From the NCBI RefSeq assembly GCF_011044495.1, contig NZ_CP049143.1, forward strand, positions 6,572,001 to 6,636,000: a stretch of 64,000 nucleotides of DNA, in the 5' to 3' direction. The position numbers were made by a program, and so were the translations under genes. Shown here piece after piece: positions 44,251-52,375 of this stretch. The notes below the pieces were generated by a model that saw only the letters and a program-made list of their open reading frames with translations, was not told the origin of the DNA and ran no database searches. The DNA comes from Roseimicrobium sp. ORNL1 (lineage in GTDB: Bacteria > Verrucomicrobiota > Verrucomicrobiia > Verrucomicrobiales > Verrucomicrobiaceae). How positions within the stretch are numbered: the stretch's first letter is position 1; each line of letters opens with the position of its first letter.

Positions 44251-45471
44251 TCACCCCTCCGTCTCCTGATCCGGAATGCGCGTGAAGGCGATGCGCATGG
44301 GCGCGTACTCCAGGGCACCCAAGGCACCACCGAAGGTGACGGTGTTCTTTCCCAGGCGTCGGTTCAGGGCGTCCATGGCCTGGCAGATTTTCTCGTGGGC
44401 GGGATTGTGCAGGAGCAGGTCCGGGGTCACGCGTGAGGCGGGAATGAGCGGGGCGAAAGTCACGCCGGTGGCCTGTGGTGGGATGCCGCCTTTCCTCGGC
44501 CGGTGCTCCCAGAGTTTTTCCAAGGCATTCAGAAACACAAAGGAGTCCTGCGTTTCCGTGAAACGGATCTCGCGGCTCCACTCCTGCTTGTCCTCGTACT
44601 TGATGAAGGCCTGCAGGCCGGAAGCGTACATGTCCAGCTTCCGCAGGCGCGTGGCGGCCTTTTGCAACAGGCGATGCGACACGGCTCGCACGCCGATTTC
44701 ATTCCGCAGCTTCGTGGGAAGGATGTGCGAGTGCCCGATGGTGCGGCGCTGGGTCGGCGGCAACTCGGTGACTTCGCCACGCAGCCAGTGATACATGTGG
44801 AAGCCATTGATGCTGCCCCACACGGCATGGAGTGTCTCGCGAGACGCGGAGGTGAGCTGCGCCACGGTGGTGATGCCGTGATCATGGAGACGACGCTCCA
44901 TGTTCCTGCCGATGCCGCAGAAGTCGCGCAGCTTCAGGCGGTGCAGGCAGTGCGGCAGGTCGGCCTTTTGAATCAGCAGGAAGCCATTCGGCTTGCCCAT
45001 GTCTGAGGCAAGCTTCGCGAGGAAACGATTCGGAGCCATGCCCACGGAACAGGTCACCACTTCGCCAATCTGCGCGCGCAGGGTCTCCTTCATCCGCAGG
45101 AAAAACTTAGCGGCGTCCTCCGGAGTTTTGATGTTCTCCGGCAGACGACACCAGACTTCATCGATGGACATGACCTCGGCCACCGGCATGAAGACTTCCA
45201 GCGCCGTGAGGAAGCGCCGATGAAACTCCAGATAGATCGCCGGCCGCGACTCCACGAGCACCACATCGGGATGCAACTGCCGCGCCTCCCGCACCCGCGT
45301 GCCGGTCTTGATGCCGAACTTCTTCGCCTCCTTGCTGGCGGCGATGCACGAAGTGGACTCCGCCACCACCGGCACAATGCCTACGGGACGCCCCCTCAGC
45401 TCAGGACGCAGCTCCTGCTCCACCGAGGCGAAGAAGCAGTCGAGGTCGATGATGACGTCTCGCGGGATCAC
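44251..45471 (-). CDS. dinB: Y-family DNA polymerase IV (translesion)
   Basis: The protein is 406 residues from a GTG at 45471. Palm motifs are DLDCFFASVEQ (first metal Asp) and SIDEVW (catalytic acids). The finger region is AASKEAKKFGIKTGTRVREARQLHPDVVLVESRP, the thumb contains LPHCLHRLKLRDFCGIGRNMERRLHDHGI (helix-hairpin-helix), and a little-finger domain ends the protein. The enzyme copies past damaged bases. A perfect TGTTC-N4-GAACA palindrome stands 14 bp upstream, so it should be under LexA control. A beta-clamp motif at the C-terminus is not obvious. UmuC and ImuB-like proteins share the fold, but the intact active-site residues favour a working polymerase. Confidence 0.93.
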   Translation of the reverse strand: MIPRDVIIDLDCFFASVEQELRPELRGRPVGIVPVVAESTSCIAASKEAKKFGIKTGTRVREARQLHPDVVLVESRPAIYLEFHRRFLTALEVFMPVAEVMSIDEVWCRLPENIKTPEDAAKFFLRMKETLRAQIGEVVTCSVGMAPNRFLAKLASDMGKPNGFLLIQKADLPHCLHRLKLRDFCGIGRNMERRLHDHGITTVAQLTSASRETLHAVWGSINGFHMYHWLRGEVTELPPTQRRTIGHSHILPTKLRNEIGVRAVSHRLLQKAATRLRKLDMYASGLQAFIKYEDKQEWSREIRFTETQDSFVFLNALEKLWEHRPRKGGIPPQATGVTFAPLIPASRVTPDLLLHNPAHEKICQAMDALNRRLGKNTVTFGGALGALEYAPMRIAFTRIPDQETEG

Positions 45472-45479
45472 GCAGGTAA

Positions 45480-45503
45480 ATTACTGTTCTCGCGAACAGT
45501 AAT
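45480..45503. promoter_or_regulatory. LexA (SOS) box of dinB
   Basis: A perfect palindrome with 10-bp arms (ATTACTGTTC) around TCGC; its core TGTTC-N4-GAACA at 45485-45498 is the LexA motif reported for Verrucomicrobia. It overlaps the likely promoter 9-32 bp ahead of the GTG, where a bound repressor would block transcription. No second copy was noticed elsewhere. Confidence 0.88.
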
Positions 45504-45545
45504 CAAGCGCGAACTTCTCCCCTTCCGCACCCTACCAATACAGGT

Positions 45546-45722
45546 TCACGTGGGCAGTGGCGGATACAGGGGCATCATGCGCAAACCCGCCGGTCCGAGC
45601 GTGTGGCGGGGAGTAGGGGGAAGGGAAGAGTAGCCTCCCGTACTGGCACAAGACGCCAGCGTGCCGCAGGTCACGAGCACCAGGAGCGCACGGCCTGCAC
45701 AGAATGTGAGTTTGGTTTTCAT
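45546..45722 (-). CDS. tiny proline-rich lipoprotein 1 (58 aa)
   Basis: The protein is 58 residues from the ATG at 45722; a GTG three codons earlier is less likely. The signal peptide MKTKLTFCAGRALLVLVTC ends at the lipobox LASC, so the protein is a lipoprotein. The mature part is only about 34 residues, proline-rich with the order SLPPTPRHTLGPAGL...MPLYPPLP. A second gene of the same size and pattern lies 244 bp upstream at 45967. The two are likely paralogs. The function is unknown; small lipoproteins of this form may be stress or anchoring peptides. Confidence 0.6.
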   Translation of the reverse strand: MKTKLTFCAGRALLVLVTCGTLASCASTGGYSSLPPTPRHTLGPAGLRMMPLYPPLPT

Positions 45723-45966
45723 GCGAAGCACTTACAGAATCGTCTGTGTGCGGGGATTCGGTGGTGGCAACAGCGCCGCCAAAGGTTCCCCAGATCCCTT
45801 GGAAGATGACCACGACGTGAGAGGACCCTATTGGAAGAAAACTCCCAACCGCGTGCCACCTTGCGCGAAGCGCTTTTGAGTGCGGTGAGAATCACCGCTT
45901 TGGGTGCTCTCCAGTCACGAGACATTCATGAATGGGACATGGTCAGGTAGAAGCCCTCCTCTCCCC

Positions 45967-46143
45967 TCAATAGGTCCCCGGCAGGGGCGGCAAGGGAGGT
46001 CTGGGCAATCCAAGCACGCGATGGGGCGGAGGTGGCAGGTGAGGCGGCGGCAAATCCGCGCACGATGTCATCACGCCACCAGCCATGACCGGGAGGAGCA
46101 GCCGGGCTGCCCACCCCACGATGTCGAAGTTCATCCCTCTCAT
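45967..46143 (-). CDS. tiny proline-rich lipoprotein 2 (58 aa)
   Basis: A short ORF translated here by hand from an ATG at 46143. The hydrophobic signal ends MAGGVMTSC, giving a lipobox Cys, followed by ADLPPPHLPPPPHRVLGLP and then RPPLPPLPGTY. The mature part has the same length and proline spacing as lipoprotein 1 (LPPxPxHxLG...PLPPLP), so the genes look duplicated. It lies 46 bp downstream of the amino acid permease gene on the same strand and may be its last transcript member. Neither copy has a recognisable domain. Confidence 0.55.
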   Translation of the reverse strand: MRGMNFDIVGWAARLLLPVMAGGVMTSCADLPPPHLPPPPHRVLGLPRPPLPPLPGTY

Positions 46144-46189
46144 GATGGCGAGGGAATCGCCGCTGCCTTGCCTTCTGGAGGTAGCCGCG

Positions 46190-47569
46190 TCAGTCTACAT
46201 TCGACACCTCTTCATCCAGCACCACACGCTTGGGCTTCAGCACCAGATACATTGCCAGCCCAATCCCAATGATGGCTCCGGCGATGAGCGGCGCGGACTT
46301 GGTGCCCATGTCCTTGCTTTCCAGCGCCGCCTGCACACGGATCACAATCAAGGTGGCGCATACGAAGGCACCCAGCAGCGGCACGAGCAACGGAACCTCG
46401 AAGTGACCTTTCGGCTCGTTCGGGCGGCACTTCAGGATCACCAGCGAGGCATTCACAACCGTGAATACCACGAGCAGGAGCATCACTGTGGCCTCCGCGA
46501 GCTGCTTTACCCCGCCAATCAGAATCAGCGACATGACAATGAAGAACAACACCCCCACCGCGACATGCGGCGTGTGGCGCTCGGGATGCACCTTGCCCAG
46601 CACGCGGGGCATCAGGCCCTGGTTGCTCATGCCGTAAAGAAGTCGTGAACCCATGATGTAGTTGAGCAGCGCGGTATTCCCCACGGCGAAGAGGGTGATG
46701 AAGAAGTAGGTGTGCTTGATACCGGCATTTCCCGTGGCGATGCTGGCGACATCCATGAGCGGCGTAGGACTGACGGCGAGATCCTTCCACGGCACCACGG
46801 ATACGGCGGTGATGGCCACGGCCATGTAGATGACCGTGGAGACCAGCATCGCCGCGATGAGTCCACGGGGCAGATTCCGCGGCGCGTCTTTCACCTCCTC
46901 ACTGACATTCAGCAGATCCTCGAAGCCGATGAAGGAATAGAACGTGAGCACCGCGCCTTGCAGGATGAGCACCGACAACCCGGTCTGCGGTTCTCCAGGT
47001 GGCGTAGGCGGCAGCTCCAGATAGTTCACCGAGCCCCAGTACTTCACCCCGACGGCGATGATGAAAAGCAGACCGCCAGCCTCAACAATCGTGCAAATGA
47101 TATTCACCCACATGCTCTCCCGGATACCGCGGTAGATGATGCAGCCGATGAAAAAGACAATGCCCACGGCCACCAGTTTGGCATTCACATCCCACTTGAA
47201 CTCCTTGAGAATCGTCTCCGCCATCACCTGCGAGCCAGTGGCCATGCTGGTGAGCCCACTCATCATCACGGCGATGCCCACCACATACGCGAGCCAGTCT
47301 TTTCGGAATGCCTGGTGCGTGACAAACGCGGCGCCACCAGCCTTGGGATGTCGGCTACCCACACACGCATAGCTGAGTCCGGTCAGCAGCGCCGCCACCA
47401 TGGCCGCAGCGAAGGCCAGCCACACGGCATTCCCCAGGGTTCCCGCCGCTTTGCCGATGAGACCGTAAATTCCCGCGCCCAGCATCGAGCCCAACCCATA
47501 GAGGGCTACCTGCCAGAAACCGAGGGTTTGCTTGAGCTTGGGTCCCGTGGAGGCGTGTTCGTCCGGCAT
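46190..47569 (-). CDS. amino acid permease, APC superfamily
   Basis: The protein is 459 residues with twelve hydrophobic helices. The LeuT-fold TM1 motif is YGLGSMLGAGIYGLIGKAAG, and TM6 contains FYSFIGFEDLLNVSEEVKDAPRNLPRGL, the classical APC signature with the conserved FxGFE and E-E-x-x-x-P-x-x-x-P-R-x-L. The permease should import an amino acid or polyamine with protons or exchange it; the substrate cannot be read from the sequence. There is no neighbouring biosynthetic gene. The rlmN gene lies upstream on the same strand (56 bp). Confidence 0.93.
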   Translation of the reverse strand: MPDEHASTGPKLKQTLGFWQVALYGLGSMLGAGIYGLIGKAAGTLGNAVWLAFAAAMVAALLTGLSYACVGSRHPKAGGAAFVTHQAFRKDWLAYVVGIAVMMSGLTSMATGSQVMAETILKEFKWDVNAKLVAVGIVFFIGCIIYRGIRESMWVNIICTIVEAGGLLFIIAVGVKYWGSVNYLELPPTPPGEPQTGLSVLILQGAVLTFYSFIGFEDLLNVSEEVKDAPRNLPRGLIAAMLVSTVIYMAVAITAVSVVPWKDLAVSPTPLMDVASIATGNAGIKHTYFFITLFAVGNTALLNYIMGSRLLYGMSNQGLMPRVLGKVHPERHTPHVAVGVLFFIVMSLILIGGVKQLAEATVMLLLVVFTVVNASLVILKCRPNEPKGHFEVPLLVPLLGAFVCATLIVIRVQAALESKDMGTKSAPLIAGAIIGIGLAMYLVLKPKRVVLDEEVSNVD

Positions 47570-47625
47570 GTGTCCCTATGGCAGAGGTTCATTCCCCTGC
47601 CAAGCAGAAGGCAAGCCATGGACGG

Positions 47626-48753
47626 TTACACGCCTGCCGCTATCGTTTTGCGCTGCTCCGGAATTGCGCTGTCGATGATGCCATCGGCCGTTTCCTGTTT
47701 CAAACGAAGCTGTCCACACGCGGCGGCGATGTCGTGGCCCTTCTCCGTGCGCAAGGTGGCCATCACATCATAGGACGCCACCTCATCGCGGAAAAGTTTC
47801 TGCACCTTCTCACTCGGCCGCTCCCAAGGCAGACCTTCCACCGTGTTGTACGGGATGAGATTCACCTTCGCATTGAGACGCGCAGCGACTTCGCCGAGGA
47901 GATTCGCCTGCTCGCGGGTGTCATTCACATCCTTGATGAGGATGAACTCAAAGGTGATGTACTGCTTCTTCTTCTCGTTCCAATACTCCAGTGCGTCGAA
48001 GAGTTCGGCCAGCGGGTACTTGCGATTCACCGGCATGATGCGGTCACGCACGGGGTCGCTGGCGCCATGCAGGGAGATTGCGAGGCGTACCTGCAGCGGG
48101 ATGTCCGCGAGCTTCTTGATCTGCGGGGCGAGCCCGCTGGTGCTTACAGTCATGTGGCGCGCGCCAATATTCATGCCCCACTGCGCGTTCAGGATGGTGA
48201 TGGCCTTGGTGACATTTACGTAGTTCGCCATCGGCTCGCCCATGCCCATGAAGACGAGGTTGTCCACGCGCACGCCGGCGAGTTTCTCCACCTGCACGAC
48301 CTGCTCCACGATTTCACCGGCGGTCAGGTTGCGCGTGAATCCGGCGAGGCCGCTTGCGCAGAATTTGCAGTCATAAGCGCAGCCCACCTGGGAGGAGACA
48401 CACAAGGTGCGGCGGTCCGAGCGGCCACCCATCAGGCCCATGGAGGCCGGGATGAGCACGGTCTCGATGAAGCGGCCGTCATGCAGCTTAAAGAGGTACT
48501 TCCGCGTGGTGTCTTCCGAGCCCTCCACCCGGGCATACTTCATCGTGCGCAGGCTAAAGCGCTCGGCCAGTGCGGCCTGCAGCGGCTTGGAGAGGCTGGA
48601 CATCTCCTCAAACGTCTCCGTTCGCTTCCGATAGACCCACTCCATGATCTGCTTCGCGCGGAAGGGCTTCTCATTCCACTCCGCGAGCATGGGCACCAGT
48701 TCCTCGGGAGTGGTGGCAAGCAGCGACGGGGGGATGGCGGGGCTGGACGACAT
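47626..48753 (-). CDS. rlmN: 23S rRNA (adenine2503-C2)/tRNA methyltransferase
   Basis: A radical-SAM methylase of 375 residues that methylates A2503 of 23S rRNA and A37 of some tRNAs. The [4Fe-4S] motif is VGCAYDCKFCASG (Cx3Cx2C). The catalytic cysteine that carries the methyl group sits in HDIAAACGQL near the C-terminus, and the SAM-binding pieces VFMGMGEP and ISLHGASDPVRDRIMP are intact. The N-terminal 60 residues form the usual RNA-binding domain (FRAKQIMEWVYRK). A Cfr-type resistance methylase is unlikely given this full RlmN pattern. Confidence 0.96.
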   Translation of the reverse strand: MSSSPAIPPSLLATTPEELVPMLAEWNEKPFRAKQIMEWVYRKRTETFEEMSSLSKPLQAALAERFSLRTMKYARVEGSEDTTRKYLFKLHDGRFIETVLIPASMGLMGGRSDRRTLCVSSQVGCAYDCKFCASGLAGFTRNLTAGEIVEQVVQVEKLAGVRVDNLVFMGMGEPMANYVNVTKAITILNAQWGMNIGARHMTVSTSGLAPQIKKLADIPLQVRLAISLHGASDPVRDRIMPVNRKYPLAELFDALEYWNEKKKQYITFEFILIKDVNDTREQANLLGEVAARLNAKVNLIPYNTVEGLPWERPSEKVQKLFRDEVASYDVMATLRTEKGHDIAAACGQLRLKQETADGIIDSAIPEQRKTIAAGV

Positions 48754-48787
48754 GAGCGGGACAGCTTACCTCAAATTGACCGGGGTG

Positions 48788-48819
48788 CAAAAAGGAAGGC
48801 ACCTCCGGGGAGGTGCCTT
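48788..48819 (-). terminator. Rho-independent terminator for the minus-strand lipoprotein gene
   Basis: A stem of at least 10 bp (AAGGCACCTC) with a CGGG loop, followed on the minus strand by CCTTTTT. It lies 37 bp after the stop codon of gene 48856-49341 and ahead of rlmN, so it separates the two transcripts. Confidence 0.85.
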
Positions 48820-48855
48820 GCGGGGTAACGGTCGTTTGCAGGGCTCAGGGAGCAC

Positions 48856-49341
48856 TCAGTCGCCACGCGAGCGGCCTTTGCTGCTGCTCTTGTTGCCGTC
48901 ACTCTTGCTTGAGGACTTGCTGCTGGAACTCTTCTTGTTGGAAGAGCTGGAGCTTTCCACGTTGGTGTGCTGGATGCGCTTCTCGCGGCTGGAGTGGTAG
49001 TGGTCCTCGTGGGCGTAGCCTTTGCCAGGCACGTAGTTGGGACCACGACTGGAGGAGGAGGAAGAGGACTTCTTGTAGTAGTGGTTGTGGTCGTCGTGAT
49101 CGTGGTGGTGGTGATCGTCGTAGTACCGGTTGCGGTAGTACGAGTTGCCGTAGTACCCGCCATAGTAGCCTCCGCCACCATAGTAGGTGCTGCGCGGGTA
49201 GTAACCGCCACCGCCGCCGTAGTAGCCACCGTCATAATAACCGCCGTCATTGTAGGCGTAGGGATCGACCACACAGCTTGAGAGCAGCAGGGACAGGCCC
49301 GCCAGAGTGAGGAGGGAAAGCTTCGCGAAAAAGGATTTCAT
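48856..49341 (-). CDS. Gly/Tyr/His/Ser-rich lipoprotein
   Basis: The protein is 161 residues from the ATG at 49341; the lipobox is LLSSC. The mature part is entirely low-complexity. A Gly-Tyr block (GGYYDGGYYGGGGGYYPRS) is followed by an Asp/His block (YYDDHHHHDHDDHNHYY) that could bind metal, and then Ser/Lys runs to the C-terminus. Such composition suits a surface or outer-membrane coat component or a metal buffer. No fold or family is recognised. It has its own terminator, so it is probably monocistronic. Confidence 0.75.
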   Translation of the reverse strand: MKSFFAKLSLLTLAGLSLLLSSCVVDPYAYNDGGYYDGGYYGGGGGYYPRSTYYGGGGYYGGYYGNSYYRNRYYDDHHHHDHDDHNHYYKKSSSSSSSRGPNYVPGKGYAHEDHYHSSREKRIQHTNVESSSSSNKKSSSSKSSSKSDGNKSSSKGRSRGD

Positions 49342-49428
49342 GTTCGTAAGGGGTTTGGACGCAAGGTCCGATAAAACATTCAAATACAGATCGAAACCCC
49401 GATCATCGTCGGGCGGGTCCTGGGAAAA

Positions 49429-50499
49429 TCAGGAGGACAGATGCATCCAGTCCGGGTTGGCCTCCGCGAACTTGGCCACCTCGGAAAAGATGGCATCCCG
49501 GCGGATTTCCGGCTGCCAGCCCCAGAGGGTGCGGGCTTTGCTGTCATCCAGCGCCAGCCAGGCAATGTCGAAGGGGCGTTCGCTGCCATCCTCTTGAACC
49601 TCATTGCGATAGCCAAAGCGCTGCTCGCACCAGGCGCTCAGCTCCGCCAGGGAGAAGGTGCTCTCCGGGCCGCCGGCCACATTCAGCACCCGGGGCCGGT
49701 CCTCCACCTCTCCCTGCTGGATTTGGTTAAACACTAGAGCCGCAACATCATCGGGATGAACGACATCTCGGACCTGCAGTCCCTTTCCGCCAAAACCGAG
49801 ATACCGCAGGCGCCGGCTCTCGCGCCAGGAGTGGATCCAGAAGGCCACAATGCCCTGATCCGCCCGTCCAAACTGACCGGCACCAGCCATCACGCCGCAG
49901 CGATTGACGTGCACGGGGATGTCGAAGGTGCTCGCGTACTCCAGCGCCAGATCCTCGCTCATCTTTTTGCTCACCCCGTAGAGGGAGAGCGGCGGGGTGG
50001 TGGAGAACTCCTCCGTCACCCCTCGCGCAGAAACACCGACCGGCAGGCTGTGCTCCTCATCGAGCACAAAACGGCTGCCAGTTTCCCGGACGGGAAGGGA
50101 AGACAAGGGACCCACCCCGTACACGCGGCTGGTGCTCAGCAGCACAAATCCGGCCCCCTGGCGGCGGCAGTATTCCAGCATGTTCACCGTGCCTTGAAGA
50201 TTGTGCTCGATGACCTGGCGGCTGCTGCTCAGGCCGTCCACCCCGGCCAGCACACTGGGATTCGCGGCGGCATCGATGACCCAGTCCACGGGCGGCAGGT
50301 TGTCGAAGTCACTGGCACAACGCACGTCTCCGTGGAAGAAGCCCACGCCGAGTTCCTTGAGCACTGGACGGTTCCGCTCACTGCCCATGCGGCACAGGTT
50401 GTCCATGCCCAGCAGGGTCCAGCCCTCCGTGCTCTCACGCAGACGGCGCAACACGCGGCTGCCGACAAACCCACAAGCTCCTGTGACCAACACTCTCAT
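49429..50499 (-). CDS. NAD-dependent nucleotide-sugar epimerase (CDP-paratose 2-epimerase-like)
   Basis: A 356-residue extended short-chain dehydrogenase. The NAD-binding TGACGFVGS starts the protein. MDNLCRMGSERN is the characteristic segment of the CDP-paratose 2-epimerase branch. STSRVYG holds the catalytic Ser/Thr, and the Tyr-Lys pair is in YGVSKKMSED. Such enzymes make unusual sugars for surface glycans. No other sugar-nucleotide gene is next to it except murU 16 kb away, so the end product is not defined. The substrate guess rests on the single DNL segment and is moderate. Confidence 0.85.
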   Translation of the reverse strand: MRVLVTGACGFVGSRVLRRLRESTEGWTLLGMDNLCRMGSERNRPVLKELGVGFFHGDVRCASDFDNLPPVDWVIDAAANPSVLAGVDGLSSSRQVIEHNLQGTVNMLEYCRRQGAGFVLLSTSRVYGVGPLSSLPVRETGSRFVLDEEHSLPVGVSARGVTEEFSTTPPLSLYGVSKKMSEDLALEYASTFDIPVHVNRCGVMAGAGQFGRADQGIVAFWIHSWRESRRLRYLGFGGKGLQVRDVVHPDDVAALVFNQIQQGEVEDRPRVLNVAGGPESTFSLAELSAWCEQRFGYRNEVQEDGSERPFDIAWLALDDSKARTLWGWQPEIRRDAIFSEVAKFAEANPDWMHLSS

Positions 50500-50663
50500 G
50501 CAGCGCCGATGGTGGCGTGGGCATGGCGGGCGTCAATGAAGAAGCCTGGGGATCTCGGATCGTTGAAACGCCAAGCATGCACACCATCCTTTGAACCCAA
50601 TCCTCCTTTGCTGCTTCGCTGCTTTGCGTTAACAACACAAGACAAGCTTCGCCCGCGACCGAG

Positions 50664-51185
50664 ATGGAATCACTGCTCTGGACCATAGCCATTGTTCTCG
50701 GCGTCCTCGTCCTCCTTGCGCTGATCTTCTCTGCCTCGGTGTGGATCAATCACCTCCTCTTGGGCTGGAAGGTGTGTTCGCAGATGCGTAAGGCGGGGCG
50801 ACTCATCACCCCTGCGGAATTCGAGGAGCGCCTGGCTTCGTCCTTAGGCACCGCAATCTTCGAGCTGCCGACTCTCGGTTGGCGCGTCCTCTGGGTGTGG
50901 TGGACGCCCGAGGACGTGCGACTCGCAGTTCCTTCGGAGAGCGAAGCAGAGTCCTCCGACTCACTTGATCCTTCACCCCTCGAGTGCTGGTGTCGCGATC
51001 ACTATACCGACCTCAGTACCGGTCGCGCATTTCTCGTCGCACGCCAGTTCACCGGGCGCGCTTTCAGCAGATACCCAGCCAAGGTTAGGTCCTCATTCCC
51101 ACGCATGCCAACCGTGACCGTTCTCTCTGCCATGATCGACCTCATCAGGATGGAAGACAAGCAGCAAGGAAAGAGCACTCCATGA
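50664..51185 (+). CDS. single-span membrane protein, unknown, first of an overlapping pair
   Basis: The protein is 173 residues. An N-terminal helix (LLWTIAIVLGVLVLLALIFSASVWI) is followed by a soluble domain with tryptophan-rich WRVLWVWWTPED and a conserved-looking LECWCRDHYTDLSTGRAF segment. No family is recognised. Its stop overlaps the ATG of the next gene by 4 nt (ATGA), so the two are translated together and probably form a complex. A half-copy of repeat family D stands just upstream. Confidence 0.6.
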   Translation: MESLLWTIAIVLGVLVLLALIFSASVWINHLLLGWKVCSQMRKAGRLITPAEFEERLASSLGTAIFELPTLGWRVLWVWWTPEDVRLAVPSESEAESSDSLDPSPLECWCRDHYTDLSTGRAFLVARQFTGRAFSRYPAKVRSSFPRMPTVTVLSAMIDLIRMEDKQQGKSTP

Positions 51186-51733
51186 ACCTTGTCTTTCTCT
51201 TTTTCCACCTCCTGGTCTGGGTGCTCAGCTTGGTGGCCTCAGGCGTGGCGTGCTACTTCACTCGCAAATGGGCCTGGGCGTTCCGCTTCCCCGCGGCGGT
51301 CGCTGTGTTTGTGGCGACATTGTTCTTCCTGGCCAATTTCGTATTCGGAACGGGGGAGGTCACTGACCCAACCGAATTGCGAGCGGCCTGGCGCTCGGAA
51401 TTCGGGACCGAACCGCCTCCTGAAGTCCGCGACCTCCGAGCGGGCTGGCACGACGTCTCTGATGCAGGATCAAGATGGCAGAAGTTTTCGGCACCCCAGG
51501 CGGTCTTCGATGGATTGATTCACAAATTCATCCCGACAAGCAGGGACGAGTTTTATCGAATCGCGACGAACCCGAACAACCCTTCGTGGTGGCGGCCGGA
51601 GAAGGAAACCGCAGCAGCCATGGTGTACTACATCAACACCCGCAGGAATCCGAAATCTTCCTCGTCCGAGGCTGTCCTGGCCTACGAACCCACAAGTCAG
51701 ACGGTGTACTTCATGAGCAGTACAATCGATTGA
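51182..51733 (+). CDS. double-span membrane protein, unknown, second of an overlapping pair
   Basis: The protein is 183 residues starting within the stop of gene 50664. Two N-terminal helices (about 3-25 and 33-55) are followed by a soluble domain with RDEFYRIATNPNNPSWWRPEKETAAAMVYY. The C-terminal part (SEAVLAYEPTSQTVYFMSSTID) looks like a short beta hairpin. No family is recognised. Translational coupling with the preceding membrane protein suggests a two-subunit envelope complex. Confidence 0.6.
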   Translation: MNLVFLFFHLLVWVLSLVASGVACYFTRKWAWAFRFPAAVAVFVATLFFLANFVFGTGEVTDPTELRAAWRSEFGTEPPPEVRDLRAGWHDVSDAGSRWQKFSAPQAVFDGLIHKFIPTSRDEFYRIATNPNNPSWWRPEKETAAAMVYYINTRRNPKSSSSEAVLAYEPTSQTVYFMSSTID

Positions 51734-51955
51734 ATGGTGGGAAACGCCCGTTAATCACCCTTCACCGCAAGCGTCCATCTCTGGGCCCCTTTCAGGGCGC
51801 TGCTGCGGACACCTGCAAGCTGCCCTGTCCGTCTATAGTGCAAGCTTCTATAAAGGGGCCTTCACATCGCAACACTGGGTGCTCCCCCTTGATCTTGCTG
51901 CACACGCGCTCCAACATCATATGCTCGCGAAATAACACCCACCCACCTCCTCACG

Positions 51956-52375
51956 ATGAACCGTCGCACCTTGCTGTCCTCACTCGCCTGTTTGCTGTTG
52001 ATTCCCTCCTGCAAGGACATGACCCAGGGGAAAGGACTGGCCGACACGGCAATCGTGGACTTCCACAAGAAGTTCAACGAGCAGAAGTTCAAGGATATCT
52101 ATGCGGGTTCCCATGCTGACTTGAAGGCAGCAGCCAAGGAAGAGGAATTCCTAAACCTGCTCGATGCCGTGCATCGCAAACTGGGCAAGCAGGTGAAATC
52201 GACCGACGCGACCTGGCGGGTGAACAGCTTCAACTTCAAGACCAATGTGATGGTGGCCCAGAACACCGAGTTCGAGCGCGGCAAAGGAACCGAAACTTTC
52301 ACCTACAGGGTCTCCGACGGCAAAGCCATCCTGGTGAGCTATTACATCAATTCCTCCGACATGATGTTGAAGTAA
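51956..52375 (+). CDS. lipoprotein with DUF4019-like domain
   Basis: The protein is 139 residues. The signal ends at LLLIPSC (lipid Cys about residue 19). The mature part contains helices (IVDFHKKFNEQKFKDIYAGSHADLKAAAKEEEFLNLLDAVHRKLG) followed by an antiparallel beta sheet (STDATWRVNSFN, MVAQNTEFERGKGTETFTYRVSDGKAILVSYYIN). This helix-then-sheet order resembles DUF4019 and DUF3887, small periplasmic cone-like domains. It stands alone downstream of a 222-bp gap without recognisable features. Confidence 0.75.
   Translation: MNRRTLLSSLACLLLIPSCKDMTQGKGLADTAIVDFHKKFNEQKFKDIYAGSHADLKAAAKEEEFLNLLDAVHRKLGKQVKSTDATWRVNSFNFKTNVMVAQNTEFERGKGTETFTYRVSDGKAILVSYYINSSDMMLK

Noticed and set aside
46712-47773. 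Long plus-strand frames of 353 codons (46712-47773) and 416 codons (47578-48828)
   Set aside because: They are antisense to the amino acid permease and rlmN genes and are rich in His, Asp and Arg, as mirror frames of such genes usually are.
48967-49281. Plus-strand frame rich in valine opposite the Gly/Tyr lipoprotein
   Set aside because: The valine run is the reverse reading of the Tyr/Gly/His codons of the real gene.
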